A stretch of 64,000 nt of DNA from contig NC_061869.1 in assembly GCF_907164915.1 (NCBI RefSeq), positions 46,993,771 through 47,057,770 of the forward strand, given 5' to 3'. Position 1 is the first letter of the stretch. Every line of letters begins with the position of its first letter. The position numbers and the translations under genes are program-made. Source of the DNA: Impatiens glandulifera (taxonomy: Eukaryota > Streptophyta > Magnoliopsida > Ericales > Balsaminaceae). This document shows, piece by piece, positions 34,731 through 46,126 of the stretch. The notes beneath the pieces are model-generated. The model was not told the DNA's origin. It saw only the letters and a program-made list of their open reading frames with translations, and ran no database searches.

Positions 34731-35064
34731 AAAGTTACTGCCGTAACTTTTGGCGGTAAAAGCGGAAATTCAGTGGGCGGCAAATTGTGAGAGGTAAAAC
34801 TGTGGGCGGTTAAAATTTTTCAAACTTTCATCTTTGTTTGAGAGTCCGGTTTCTCTTAAAATCTTGTTAACCGGAAGTTTTAGGTTAACTTTAACATTTT
34901 GTATGGGTTTGAAAAACCGGAAGGAATGATAAGACAAAGGAAAACCGGAGACTTTTTAAGAATTAAAATATTTCATTAATAAGGGAAGATGATTAACATT
35001 TGGGGCGGTTCTGGTCGTACAGCAAAATGACCAGAAACCGGAAAGAAAACGAGAAGAAAGAAAA
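34731..35064 (-). other. Spacer between accessory ORFs 2 and 3
   Basis: Non-coding, rich in ACCGG/CCGGT. It contains the 3' flank of ORF 2 and the upstream region of ORF 3. No further gene seen. Confidence 0.5.
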
Positions 35065-35820
35065 TTATTCTGTGAACCATCCTCCTTCCAACCTCCTTTC
35101 ATACCATTTCTCCATGGTGTTTTGAGGAAACCCTTCCTCAATTCTTGACACACATCTATAGATCATTTCTATGGTGATGGTGTTGAATGGTCCAACCGGA
35201 ATACCGGTTCCAAGGTTGCGACGCTTGGACATAAGAAACCGGGTGATTTGAGGAGCATAGCTGATCTTTCCTCTTTTGCCGGTCATGCTGCTTCAGCTTG
35301 TTGAAAAGATAGGACGACCAGTTGATGGCGGAGTCTCGGATGATGGCTATCATAATATCGAATGCCTCCCGGCTGTAGTTCTGGTTGGGCATTCGGCCTA
35401 TGATAGACCTTTGGACCAAATCGTGGAAGACTTGGTAATGAGGAGCGAGATTTTCTTTCTTCCCAAAGTCCTTGATAGGAGTGTGGGAGGAAGATAATAT
35501 CTTGAAGAAGGTTTCCTTAGCCGGTAAGTACGGCGTCGGAAAGTCAGAGAAACCTTTCGTCGGAAGGTGAAAGAAGGTGGCAAATTCCTCCTCGGTGAAC
35601 TGGAGGAACTGCCCGTCGATGATGGTGCGAATGCTGCCATCATCCAAGATGTGACCATTGTTATAGAATTCACACACCTCCTCCACGAGGATGGTGTCTG
35701 AACCCTTGAGAAAGCCTTGCAATCCAGAATCTATGATATGCTGAAAAATGCATTCATAGTGGGCGCTATGCTTGATATCCTCAAAATCAATGATAAAAGT
35801 GTTTTTAGCTCGGCAGACAT
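35065..35820 (-). pseudogene. Accessory ORF 2 of Copia A, frameshifted paralogue
   Basis: The ATG at 35820 follows a TATA box and a CT-rich leader, but the frame shifts within the first dozen codons. The domain then reads IDFEDIKHSAHYE, DSGLQGFLKG, FTEEEFATFFHLP, HYQVFHDLVQRSI, AFDIMIAIIRDSAINWSSYL in one frame to about 35290. A second shift near 35285 moves it to the frame that ends GWFTE at 35065. Without the two shifts it would be about the length of ORF 1 (roughly 250 aa). It is clearly paralogous to ORFs 1 and 3 and is now inactive unless the shifts are assembly errors. Confidence 0.8.
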
Positions 35821-35920
35821 GGTGATGAAGAGAAGAAGATCTTGAGAGAATTTTTGAGCTTTCGAGTTTTTAGAGAGAGGAAGTGTTGGAAGCATGATTT
35901 GAAAATGAGGAGTTGAGTCC

Positions 35921-35930
35921 CCTTTTATAG
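35921..35930 (-). promoter_or_regulatory. TATA box of accessory ORF 2
   Basis: CTATAAAAGG on the minus strand, about 100 bp upstream of the ATG at 35820. The leader includes CTTCCTCTCTCTAAAAACTC and CTCTCAAGATCTTCTTCTC. Confidence 0.7.
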
Positions 35931-36236
35931 CCTGGAGTGAATGAGAACATTTAATGAGAGGATTTTGAAAAATCTAGCCGTTTATGCTTAGTCATTTAAT
36001 GTTTTTGTGATTTTCCAAGAGAATAAAGACATGTCTTGTCTAATCAAGTCAGGCATGCTTTTTGATAATGAGAATTTGTGTTTCCAAGATATGATTTATT
36101 TTGATATGGCGCATTTAATATTTTAGATTTTGACTTGAAAGGGAAAGAAATCTGATTCATTAATTGGAGTACGAAACCGGTAGTACAGCAAAAGTACCGG
36201 TTTTGTGAAAAGAAAAGAAAGAAGGAAGGAACAGGT
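35931..36236 (-). other. Spacer between accessory ORFs 1 and 2
   Basis: Non-coding sequence with a few ACCGG motifs. The 74-codon frame here matches none of the three paralogues and is not called. Confidence 0.5.
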
Positions 36237-36998
36237 TTAGACATTTGATGACTCAGCCGCTTGAGCATTTGATGCCTCAGCCGCTTGAATTCTTCTGGCT
36301 TTGACTGCTTCCCACCGGTCGATCATCTCTTGTACTCTCTCCTTGGTGAGTACGTGCCTTGGGTGAAGAGTGACGAAGGGTCCGGAGTGGATGTCCAGAC
36401 TTGCACAAAAACCGCTTAGCTGAGGAGCGTAGCCGGTTTTGTTGGAGATAAGCATCTTCTTCAGGTTACTGAAGATGATCCAGGACCAGTTGACCGGTGT
36501 CCCAACTGTTACGGCGATCATCATCTCGAAGACCCTTTGGGTGTAGTAGTAACTTTTCTCTCTGCACAAGACAGATTTTCCCAGAATCTCGCAGAGAAGC
36601 TGGTACTTGTGAGAAAGTTGACTCTTAGCACCCCAGGGTTTAACCGGGATGTCAGATCCTGAAAACCGGCGACACATCTCTTCCATTGTCACCGGGGAGT
36701 AGGTTAGGTCGGTTACCCCTTCATTGGGCAAACCGCAATATACAGCGAAATTCGTCTCGCTGAATAGGAATTTTTGACCGTAGACCTGTGCAACGAGTAT
36801 ATCTCGATGCACCTCTTTCGCAGTCTCAAAGAGTTCTTCGACTACAAGGTAGTCGATGATGAATCTGTTCTCAAGAAAACTTCTTAGCCCGCTCCTTTCT
36901 ATGGCTAAGAACATTTCCTTTACTTCATTATCCTCATATTGGTAGATTGATTCAAAATCTGCCAATAGGATTTTCTTGGCTAAAGAGTTGGTATTCAT
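36237..36998 (-). CDS. Accessory ORF 1 of Copia A, 253 aa, unrecognised family
   Basis: Intact frame from the ATG at 36998. The shared domain spans nearly the whole protein: ADFESIYQYEDNE, ERSGLRSFLENRF, FSETNFAVYCGLPNEG, HKYQLLCEILGKSVL, VFEMMIAVTVGTPVNWSWII, then a Lys-rich tail and a short Ala/Glu/Ser C terminus with a repeated SNAQAAESSN-like phrase. No membrane span, signal peptide or known catalytic motif is seen. It is the first ORF after pol, about 700 bp beyond the pol stop, and has its own TATA box. Function unknown. Its position is that of env-like ORFs in Sireviruses, but the sequence does not look like an envelope. Confidence 0.8.
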   Translation of the reverse strand: MNTNSLAKKILLADFESIYQYEDNEVKEMFLAIERSGLRSFLENRFIIDYLVVEELFETAKEVHRDILVAQVYGQKFLFSETNFAVYCGLPNEGVTDLTYSPVTMEEMCRRFSGSDIPVKPWGAKSQLSHKYQLLCEILGKSVLCREKSYYYTQRVFEMMIAVTVGTPVNWSWIIFSNLKKMLISNKTGYAPQLSGFCASLDIHSGPFVTLHPRHVLTKERVQEMIDRWEAVKARRIQAAEASNAQAAESSNV

Positions 36999-37080
36999 GT
37001 TTTTGAGAGAGAGGATTTTATCTCAAGAATGATATTTGTGAATAGTGAACTTGTGAAGTTTTGTGAAGGATTGTATTGAG

Positions 37081-37090
37081 TTTATATAGC
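37081..37090 (-). promoter_or_regulatory. TATA box of accessory ORF 1
   Basis: GCTATATAAA on the minus strand, about 85 bp upstream of the ATG at 36998, with a leader ending ATCCTCTCTCTCAAAAAC. The same promoter sequence, including the upstream TGATGACATCATCA (reverse complement at about 37130-37143), is present in element C at 63908-63966. Confidence 0.75.
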
Positions 37091-37703
37091 CCGGGGATTC
37101 GGCTTGGTCTTTAATGAGGTTAAGCATGCCTGATGATGTCATCAGCTATTTAATAGACTTAACTTGTTGAAGTAACTAATGGTTATTTCCAAGGTAAATC
37201 TAATTATTACTAAGATAACAATGATGAAAAATATCTATTGACAAGATGTGAGTCTCCCTCTCTTGATGATGGACACATGTCGTCATCTCGATTGTGGTAG
37301 ACTTGTTTTAATTAATTACAGGCTTCATTTTTCAAAACATGCACGAAAACTCAGTCAGTCATCTCAGATTAACCGGAAAAGTTCATTTTATCAGACCAGA
37401 GTGCATATGTACTAAGCGGTTTCCCATGACCGGTTTTAGTAGGATATTTCCATTTATGAAGAACAGTTGATTGGTGTCAACAGTTGTTCAACTTTGGACT
37501 TGTTTTATCCACTTCAGCCCAGTTATTTCAACCGGATAGTAAATATACACTTGATTTGAAATTATGAAGTAGTCGGGCATAACCGGAGACTTCCTCCCGG
37601 TTAGCATGTTTGATTTATTAATGGCCTATTTGAATATGGTTTGAGAAGCTTTAGCTTCTCCCTGAACACATATCCCGGTTTTATATACAAGCATGCATGA
37701 TGA
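37091..37703 (-). other. Spacer between pol and accessory ORF 1
   Basis: Non-coding. Its counterpart in element C (63327-63956) aligns along its length (for example CATCAAGAGAGGGAGACTCA and the ACATGTGTCCATCATCAAG region). It carries the upstream promoter region of ORF 1. Confidence 0.6.
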
Positions 37704-40700
37704 TTATATTAATTGATTAAGATTAGTAAGACCCAGGATATTTCGAAAATGTGAAAACTTAGCTTCCTGTAGCGGTTTCGTGAATATGTCCGCTACTTGT
37801 TGCTCGGTTGACACATATTCCAGCCGGATGTGTTTCTCCTGAACATGCTCCCGGATGAAATGATGTCGGATGTCGATATGCTTTGTTCTTGAGTGCAACA
37901 CCGGATTGTATGTGATCGCTATGGCGCTGGTGTTGTCACAAAAGATTGGAGACTCCTTTGCTTCTATTCCGAAATCCCTTAGTTGCTGTTGGATCCAGAG
38001 GAGTTGTGCACAGCAGCTTCCAGCCGCTAGGTACTCCGCCTCTGCGGTTGAAGTTGCAACGGATGTTTGTTTCTTGCTGCTCCAAGTGACTAACCGGTCA
38101 CCCAGAAACTGACAGGTTCCACTTGTACTCTTTCTGTCGACTTTGCACCCCGCGTAATCGGCATCTGATTAGCTTATTAGATTGAAGCTCGAATCTTTTG
38201 GGTACCAAAGTCCCACTTCTTGAGTTCCCTTCAAATATTTTAGGATTCTTTTGGCCGCCGTATAGTGAGATTGCTTTGGATTTGCTTGGAACCTTCCGCA
38301 CACTCCAACCGCAAACAGAATGTCAGGTCGGCTTGCCGTGAGATACAGCAGCGATCCGATCATTCCTCGATATGCTGTGATGTCAACGGCTTGACCATCA
38401 TCATCTTTGTCCAGCTTCACGGAAGGACTCATTGGCGTAGCCGCTTCGGCACATGTATCCATCCCAAATCTCTTCAGCAGTTCGGCTGTATACTTTGGTT
38501 GGCTTATAAAGATTCCGGCTTCAATCTGCTTAACCTGAAGTCCTAGAAAGAAGCTCATTTCTCCCATCATACTCATTTGAAATCTATCAGTCATCATTTT
38601 CGAAAATTTGTCACATAATTTTGGATCGGTTGACCCGAATATGATGTCATCAACATAAATCTGAACAAGTAAAATTTGTTCCTTTCTTTCAAATTTGAAA
38701 AGGGTTTTGTCTACCGAACCTATTGTAAATTTGCGATCAAATAGGAATTGAGTCCAAGTATCATACCAAGCTCTTGGAGCTTGTTTCAAACCGTAAAGGG
38801 CTTTATTCAGCCGGTAAACGTGATTTTCATGTTCTGGATTTTTAAAACCTGGAGGTTGGTTAACATACACCTCTTCATTTACTTTACCGTTTAGAAAAGC
38901 ACTCTTAACATCCATTTGATAAACTTTGAAATTTTTGAAAGCTGCATATGCTAAAAATATTCTAATGGCCTCAAGTCTAGCTACAGGGGCGAATGATTCT
39001 TCAAAATCAATGCCTTCTTCCTGCTTATAGCCTTGAGCCACTAACCGGGCTTTGTTCCTCGTAACTAAACCGTCTTCATTGAGTTTATTCCTGAATACCC
39101 ATCGTGTGCCTATAACCGGTTTGTTTTTCGGTCTAGGGACTAAGTACCAGACTTTATTTCTCTCAAACTCGTTTAATTCCTCTTGCATTGCCAAGATCCA
39201 ATCTGGATCTGACAGTGCTTCATCCACCTTTTTCGGCTCAATTTGTGAAATGAAAGCAGAGTTTCCATAGTGATCCAAATTTTGTTGCCTAGTTCGGACG
39301 GGTGAGGATATGTTACCTATTACTAGTTCAAGAGGATGATTTTTGTTCCTTCTAAGGTTAATCCGAGACGTGTCTACCAAGCTTTCGGTTGGCTGATCAA
39401 GGTTAGACTGATCGGTAGGTTGAACAGAGTCAGACCGACCGATTTCTTCAGTAGAAACTGAAGCGTCAACTTTCTGCGGTAAAGCAGCTTGATCAGGTTG
39501 AATTTCAACATCAACCGCTTTGTCCTTGACAAAGCGTCTGTAAACCGGAACCTCGTCTTCATCATCATAATAGATATTGAAATTTTCCATTCTGTTGTGA
39601 AGGTCGAAGGGTAATGCAGTGTTTCGCTCAACCGATTCATCGAAAACAACGTGTGCGGTTTCTTCAACTGTTAAAGTCCTAGTATTGTATATTCTGTAGG
39701 CTTTACTCACAGCTGAATATCCCAACATTATTCCCTCATCGCATTTAGCATCAAAAGCGGTCAAGTAATTCTTGCCGTTATTGTGAACAAAGCATTTACT
39801 ACCAAAAATTCGAAAATACCGTACACTTGGAACTTGATCAAAATAAATTTCAAAAGGAGTTTTCGAAAACCGTTTAGTTACTAAAGATCGATTTTGTGTA
39901 TAGCAAGCGGTGTTGATAGCTTCAGCCCAAAACTTTTGAGCGATACCCGAATCGGCTATCATTGACCTTGCGGCTTCCTTGAGAGTTCGGTTTCTTCTCT
40001 CAGCCAGGCCATTTTGTTGAGGAGTTCTGGCACTAGACAACTCGTGCCTAATACCGGAATCATCAAGAAAAGTTGTTAGATTACTATTTATAAACTCAGT
40101 TCCTCTATCACTTCTGATTTTATTTACTCGGATAGATTTTTCATTTTGTATTCTCAAAATCAGTTTAATCAAGTTTGGAGTTGCTTGATTTTTAGAAGCT
40201 AGAAAAGTAACCCAAGTAAATTTGGTGTAATCATCAATAACCACCATAGTATAATGCATGCCTCCTAAACTGGTTACTTTAACCGGACCAAACAGATCCA
40301 TATGCAAGAGTTCTAAGCATCTTTCAGATTGATAATTTCCTTTACTTTTGAAAGATGATTTCACTTGTTTCCCCATTTGACATGCAGCACATACTTTATC
40401 TTTGAAAACTTAACATTTGGAAAACCGTGAACTAGTTCTTTGGAGCAAATGAAATTAATAGTTTTGAAATTCAAGTGATTTAGCCGTTTATGCCAAAGCC
40501 AGTTTGGATCATTTCCGGCTATCATACACACAGGTTTTTCGAAATCAGTTTTCCAATTTACTTTGTAAATGTTTCCTATCCGGTTACCGGTTAGCAAAGT
40601 GTCATTATTCTGATTTTTGACCAAACATGAGTTTTTATGAAATTCAACTTTGTAGCCACATCGCACATTTGGCTTATGCTTAACATGTTAAAGCTTAGTT

Positions 40701-40965
40701 TTTCTACCAATAGTACATTATTTATGGATAGTTCACCATGGACAATCTTACCCTTGCCCACGGTTTTACATTTTGAGTTATCCCCGAAAGTGATGAATGC
40801 TCTGGTTTCATACTTGATGTCGGTCAGTAGCTCCTTGTTTCCGGTCATATGCCTTGAGCATCCACTGTCCAAGTACCATTCAGAATTCTTTAACCGGTTG
40901 CTCCTCCTAACCTGCAACAAACAGTTATTTATACCTTTTTGGTAGCCACATTTAGTTGGGTCCAT
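37704..40965 (-). pseudogene. Copia A pol (protease, integrase, RT, RNase H), broken
   Basis: Starts at an ATG at 40965. Protease: WYLDSGCSRHMTGN. Zinc/pre-integrase: WHKRLNHLNFKTI. Integrase core: [42 protein letters not shown]. Integrase C-terminal side: [63 protein letters not shown]. RNase H: HSRTKHIDIRHHFI, ADIFTKPL. Breaks: frame changes near 40650 and 40380, and an in-frame TAA at 38169 between RT and the RNase H tail where element C has TAC. The stretch 38172-40376 (735 codons) is uninterrupted. Confidence 0.93.
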
Positions 40966-42816
40966 GGTTGATTAGTCCCTTTGGGATCCAGACTTGAATG
41001 AGTCGGATCACTTTCCCGGTTATTGTTTTGATAGTATTTGGCTTAACTTCTTGGTTGTTGCTTAAGAGTGCCTTATGTGGTGATGGGCTTCTTTGATGTC
41101 GGTTTTTATTATTTTTATTTGGTTCCGGTTGACTTTCCTTCTCTCAGGATGAAGCCATTTTTCAGATTCGTTAGGGCCTACATACTTAAGCGTTTCTTCC
41201 GGTTTTAGGTCATTTTCGGTTTGTGAACTTTTGACATATTTTATAAATGGAAGATTATTTTTCGTTAGTTTCATCCCGTTAGATTGTTTTGTTTCATTTT
41301 GTTTACTTGGTTCATAGCCGATACCATATCTACACTTCGGATGTCTTTTATAGTTACACATTTGTTTCACTACTTGACGTGATCTCTCCCACGCAGCCGT
41401 GACGTACATTGCTCTTTCATCGGTTTCGGTTACCGGTTGAACTGTCTTCTCATTATCGGAGAATAGTTCATCCGGTTCATACGTTTCGATTTCACATGTT
41501 TTATCATATACATATTCTGTTTGTTCGGTTCTAGGTTCTACAGGAGTTGGTATATACGCAGATATATTTCTGAACTCAGCAACCATTTGGTTGAGTGCAG
41601 AAACTAGATCTTCTTTAGTAAACTCATCAGAAGAGAAATCAAATACCTCTTCGTCGTTTGCCATGAAGCAGGTTACTTTCTCTTCACCATCTTCATTATC
41701 GGAGTATGCTCACTCGCTTCCACCGTCAGATGCAATGAGTGCTTTTTGAATCTCCTTTCCTTCATCAGCATGTTGATCATTGTTTCTTCGGTAGTCATTT
41801 CGTTGGTTATTGTTGTTTCCCCGATAGTTGTTTCCCTGATAGTTGTTTCCCTGATACCGGTTGCCTTGATAGTTATTCCCTTGATAATTATTTCCTTGAT
41901 AGTTTCCTTCCGGTTTTCTATCGTCTCTTCTTGGTTTTCTACATTCTGACCTGAAATGTCCGAAACCATCACAGTTATAACATCTCTTGTTTGATTTATC
42001 TACATAGTTATAATTAAAATCATTATTAGATGGTGGCTGGCTCTTCTTCATGAATTTCCCGAATTTTTGAGCTAGCATCGCCATCACATCGTCAGTAATT
42101 TGATCGGTGTTTTTGACTGGAGCCGGTGCGGTTGATACTGGAGCCGCCGGTTCCACCGATGTGACCAAAGCTCTTGTTGCGGTTGATGTGGATGCTTCAT
42201 CTTCGATCCGAGACTTGATCTCGAATTCGTAGGCTTTCAAGTCCTCAAACACATCATGCAGCTTCATCTGCCCAAGGGTGCTTGATTCCCTCATCACCAT
42301 GGTCTTGATATCCCACGTGCTTGGCAAAGATCTTAGAGCTTTGATGATCACTTCTCGGTTGTCATATTTCTTTCCGAGTGTCTGAAGCTCGTTTACTACG
42401 CTGGTGAACCGGTTGCTGAATTCCTTCATATTTTCTCCCGGTTTCATCCTTATGTTTTCATACTTCTGCGTAGCCACCAAGATTTTGTTCTCCTTGGTTC
42501 TTTCATTTCCCTCATGGATCTGAATAATCGTTTCACAGGCTTCCTTTGCATTTTCACATTCTGATATTTTGTTCAAAGTGTTGTTATCTATAGCCTTATA
42601 GATATGCCTCATGCAATGGTTGTCCAGGTTGCTTCTTCTCCGATCTTCACTCGTCCATTGGCTTTCCTCCTTGTTGATCTTGATCGGTACCTCTTTCAGG
42701 ACTCGGCTCATCTCATCATCTAACGTAATCAGATGTAGATACATCTGTTTCTTCCAACTGCTAAATGCTTCGCTGTTTAGCATTGGCGGCTTGTCGCTGT
42801 GGGTCATGCTTCCCAT
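40952..42816 (-). pseudogene. Copia A gag, broken
   Basis: Starts at the ATG at 42816 (MGSMTHSDKPP), which follows the PBS and lies upstream of the gag motifs AFSSWKKQMYLHLI and ACETIIQIHEGNE. It continues with a CCHC zinc knuckle (CYNCDGFGHFRSEC), an Asn/Gly/Tyr-rich repeat (YQGNN units), and an acidic tail (NDEEVFDFSSDEF). Breaks: a TGG-to-TGA stop at about 41710 and an indel near 41090. The reading frame corresponding to element C's ends at a TAA at 40952-40954, overlapping the pol ATG by a few codons. Confidence 0.9.
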
Positions 42817-42847
42817 CTTCTTTGGTTGCTTGAATGCTAAGAACCTG

Positions 42848-42859
42848 GCTCTGATACCA
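42848..42859 (-). other. Primer binding site of Copia A
   Basis: TGGTATCAGAGC on the minus strand, two bases from the 5' LTR end. It is a perfect match to the consensus complementary to the 3' end of plant initiator-Met tRNA. Confidence 0.95.
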
Positions 42860-42861
42860 CT

Positions 42862-44120
42862 TGTTAGGATCGGGGACGCCCTTGGAGGACCGGGGTTTTT
42901 TCCGGTTTCAGGGAAGGGTGGCCGCTTACACAACACACAACTCTTTTGGTGATAGTCCGGTTAAAGACTACAACCGTTCTCAGCACTACACAACCTGTCA
43001 TAGACTCTTGAACCGGGTTCAAGGGCGGAAATGTCTGTTTCAGGTTGAAGCAACGAATGCGACTTTAGATGATGTTTAAGAAGGAGTCGGTTTAATGGAG
43101 GTGAGTGACCGGTTTTAGGAGTATGATTGGTTTTGAGGTTAAGGTTTAAGTAAACAAGAAATGAAAGCAAGAGAAGGAACACGAGACACGAGATTTGTTT
43201 ATGGATGTTCGGAGCAAACCCTCCTACGTCACCCCTTCTTCTCAGGTTATGAGAAGGATCTCCACTAATTCTTTAGAGTTACAACAACACTTCCGGTCGA
43301 GCCCAACTTCGCTACTCGCCGGTTACACCAAACTCACACTTTGATGTAATACAACAACTCAACACAAACACACACAGAAGGCTTCCGGTTTTAGACACAC
43401 CGGTTTTGGAATACAGGACTTTATCTCTCTAGAATTTAATGCTTTATGACTTTCAGAATTTATGATGCTCACAACTATAACTACCGAACTTCATTGAATG
43501 AAGACGTTTGATCTTCCTTTTATAGCTGAAAGTAGCCAACGGCTACTTTCTTCTCTCTCTTCTGGATTGGTTGATCGTCATCACGCCTGTTTGCAGAAGG
43601 GTTGCTTGCACGCTTCAATTTCCTCAACACCTGGCATTCATGCAGCAGCTCTGAGCGTAAGATGACGTAGCCGGTTTTTAGATTGAGACACGTGTTGAAC
43701 ATCCACTTCCGGTTGTCAGCTTCGGATCTATAAAGCATCATTGCTTTCCTCGCATGCTTCTGATCGGATCCGATCTTCTTTTATTCTTTCGAGACACATT
43801 TCTTCCGTCATGGTACGTCACTCTTGAATTTTGAATCTTCTGACTTTTGTTCTGAACCATCCGGTTTTTGTGCCTTGTGATGTATCATCCGGTTGGAGAG
43901 TATAATCTTTCTTCTTCGTTAACCGGTCGCTTGAGAGAGTAGAACCGGTTCCTCTGATCTTTAACTTGATCACTTGAGACTGGTTTCTTTGAAGTAGTAG
44001 CAACCGGTTTTTTATGCCTCAACCGGTTCGTACGGTTTTAGAAGTACCTGCACATGAAGATTAACCTCTGTTTAGTTCGTCTGGCCGGTTCCAAAATTAA
44101 TCTACTTAATTTTTCTATCA
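42862..44120 (-). repeat. 5' LTR of Copia A
   Basis: 1259 bp, the same length as the 3' LTR with about fifteen substitutions. The minus strand starts TGATAGAAAAATTAAGTAG at 44120 and ends ATCCTAACA at 42862. Confidence 0.95.
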
Positions 44121-44125
44121 GAACT

Positions 44126-44279
44126 ATTCCGCACTTGAACTCGGTTCAAGAGTTTATGACAACTTGCATAGTATAGAGATCGATATTAACTTCTAACTGA
44201 GTTAATATCACCCGACGTGTTGTGTTTGCGTTCGTCCTAGTCAGACCCCCGGTCTTCCTCAGTGATCCCAATCCTAACA
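44126..44279 (+). mobile_element. Solo LTR, right portion
   Basis: Continues the LTR broken at 30054 by Copia A: CCGCACTTGAACTCGGTTCA through CCCAATCCTAACA at 44279, followed by the direct repeat AAGAT. It matches the right end of the window-edge LTR (1497-1647). Confidence 0.85.
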
Positions 44280-46126
44280 AAGATCTTCTAGGTGACGTGA
44301 CAACAATCATACTGGGTGGTGATAACAATCACACTGTGTGGGGAATGAAGCAACCATTGCTATGTGCGGATAACAACAATTGTGTTGAGGATATAGGTTA
44401 TAACATTGACCTATAGACAGGATATGTGGTAAAATTCACTCTGGTGGGACTGGACATAATAATGACCTGCATGGATACTTATCAGAAGATAGGGCTCACT
44501 CTAGTAGAGGATATGCGAAAACACTCACTCCGAGGGGAAGGGTTATAATAATAACCCTCATAGTCATCAATTTGTTAGGGATAGGTTATAACAATAAACC
44601 ATACAGATTCCTATCGGAATAGGGCTTTTGAGTGGTCTTGTACAAAATGACCTTCACAACTGATTAAAACATCCTACTTCCGTTGGGAGTTGTTCACGAG
44701 AGGAGCCGTCTTGACTGGTAGCTTATCTTTTCTGGACTTGACAAAGTGTCCTTCGTAACTGGGTTAAAACCGTCGACTATTTGGGGGTTTTAACAACTAG
44801 GAAATTTTACTATAGATTTTTTTCCTTGGTCTTGCAAAGTGTCTTTCACAGCTGGGTGAAGTTGTCGACTCTTTGGGGATTTAGGGAATATTTCAACAGC
44901 GCCTTTTTCCCTATGGCTTTACAAAGCGTTCTTCACATCGACCAGTTGTTTTATTACTTTGTAAGGTGGGGAGTTTTAAAAAAAAGCTAAATGAACTATT
45001 TCTAATTTTGTCTCATACACGGTGTGAAAGTCGAAGTAACCCTGGTCTTACCCATGTAGTAGGGTGACTTGGATTCGAAACTTCTTCGGGGCTAAGAAAT
45101 GAGCATTCCTATGTTGATAGGATTGTCTCATTTCTTAAAAGATCTCGAGTTCCTTTTTCAACTATGTTACGATATGGATGATAAATTTGTTCTTGTGCGG
45201 ACGATTTTCCAAATCATCAACTTACGGGGAAGGTGATCATAAAAATATGGTCATGTTCAGTTATAGTTTTGGATACTTTTGCCATGGCCTCAATCCTTCG
45301 AAAGTTCAATTATTTCGCGTATAATCACAAAGAGTGTTTCGACTTTCCTGTTGGAGAAATTTTTCTCTCTTTTTCTTTCTTTTTTGACTTCAGGGATATA
45401 TCTGGGGGAATCGATACATTTTTCTCTTGCGATAGTCATTGAGGAAGGCACTTGAGTGAGCATAAACGGTGATTTCAACACATCAACCTACACATGAGTG
45501 TTTACATTTTTTTGTTCCTCGGGGGGTATCGGGAAGAATCTATACGTTCTACTATCGCGATAATTATCGGGATAGACGCCCGAGTGGGTATGAGTGATGA
45601 CTTCACCTCAACCTGTGGGGGATTTTTGTAGATATTTTTTGAAGACTTGAGTATAGTTCTCTTTGTTCTCTTGTACAAAGGGAAATGAGACGTCCTTTCT
45701 TAGATTGTGGCTTTGGCTTGCTTTTGGAGTTTATTCTAGTTCTTTTTATCAAAATCCTTCCAATGAGGGTTAACTTTTTGGATAATCGCGTAGCACGAAA
45801 ATGAGATTATTAATGATATCCATCGATATGAGTTTTCTAGAAACTCGGGGTTTTGTTTGGGGAGGTCAATCATCGTTTGATTAAAAGAGATGTTCTTGAA
45901 GTCCGTCCTTACATGTTTCCTAAAATCCTTGTCACTATTTGATGGAAAAAATCAAGTTCTCATTATTCTAAGACTCTGTGGGGATAGAATTAGAAATAGT
46001 TCATTTACTTTAATTTGAGACCGGATCTATATAAAGGTTGCCTACGTATCTTCCATTTGTGCTTGATATATATTCTTTTATTTTTTTAGAAGAATTAGTT
46101 CTCATGTAATTCTCCCTTAGTTCACC

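Larger units (their letters stand above)
30055..44120 (-). mobile_element. Complete Copia retrotransposon A (Sirevirus-like), 14.07 kb
   Basis: Two 1259-bp LTRs (30055-31313 and 42862-44120), equal in length with about fifteen mismatches by eye (about 99% identical), are flanked by the 5-bp duplication GAACT (30050-30054 and 44121-44125). On the minus strand the order is LTR, PBS, gag, protease, integrase, RT, RNase H, three accessory ORFs, three PPT copies, LTR. Gag and pol are broken by stops and frameshifts, while two of the accessory ORFs are open. Large size, extra 3' ORFs and repeated PPTs point to the Sirevirus (Maximus/SIRE) lineage. It is inserted into a related solo LTR. Confidence 0.93.

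Noticed and set aside
40905..40940. A tiny intron explaining the gag/pol frame change (GTATAAATAACTG...TTGCAG)
   Set aside because: The GT-AG interval would be about 23 nt, too short for a plant intron; overlap or frameshift is simpler.
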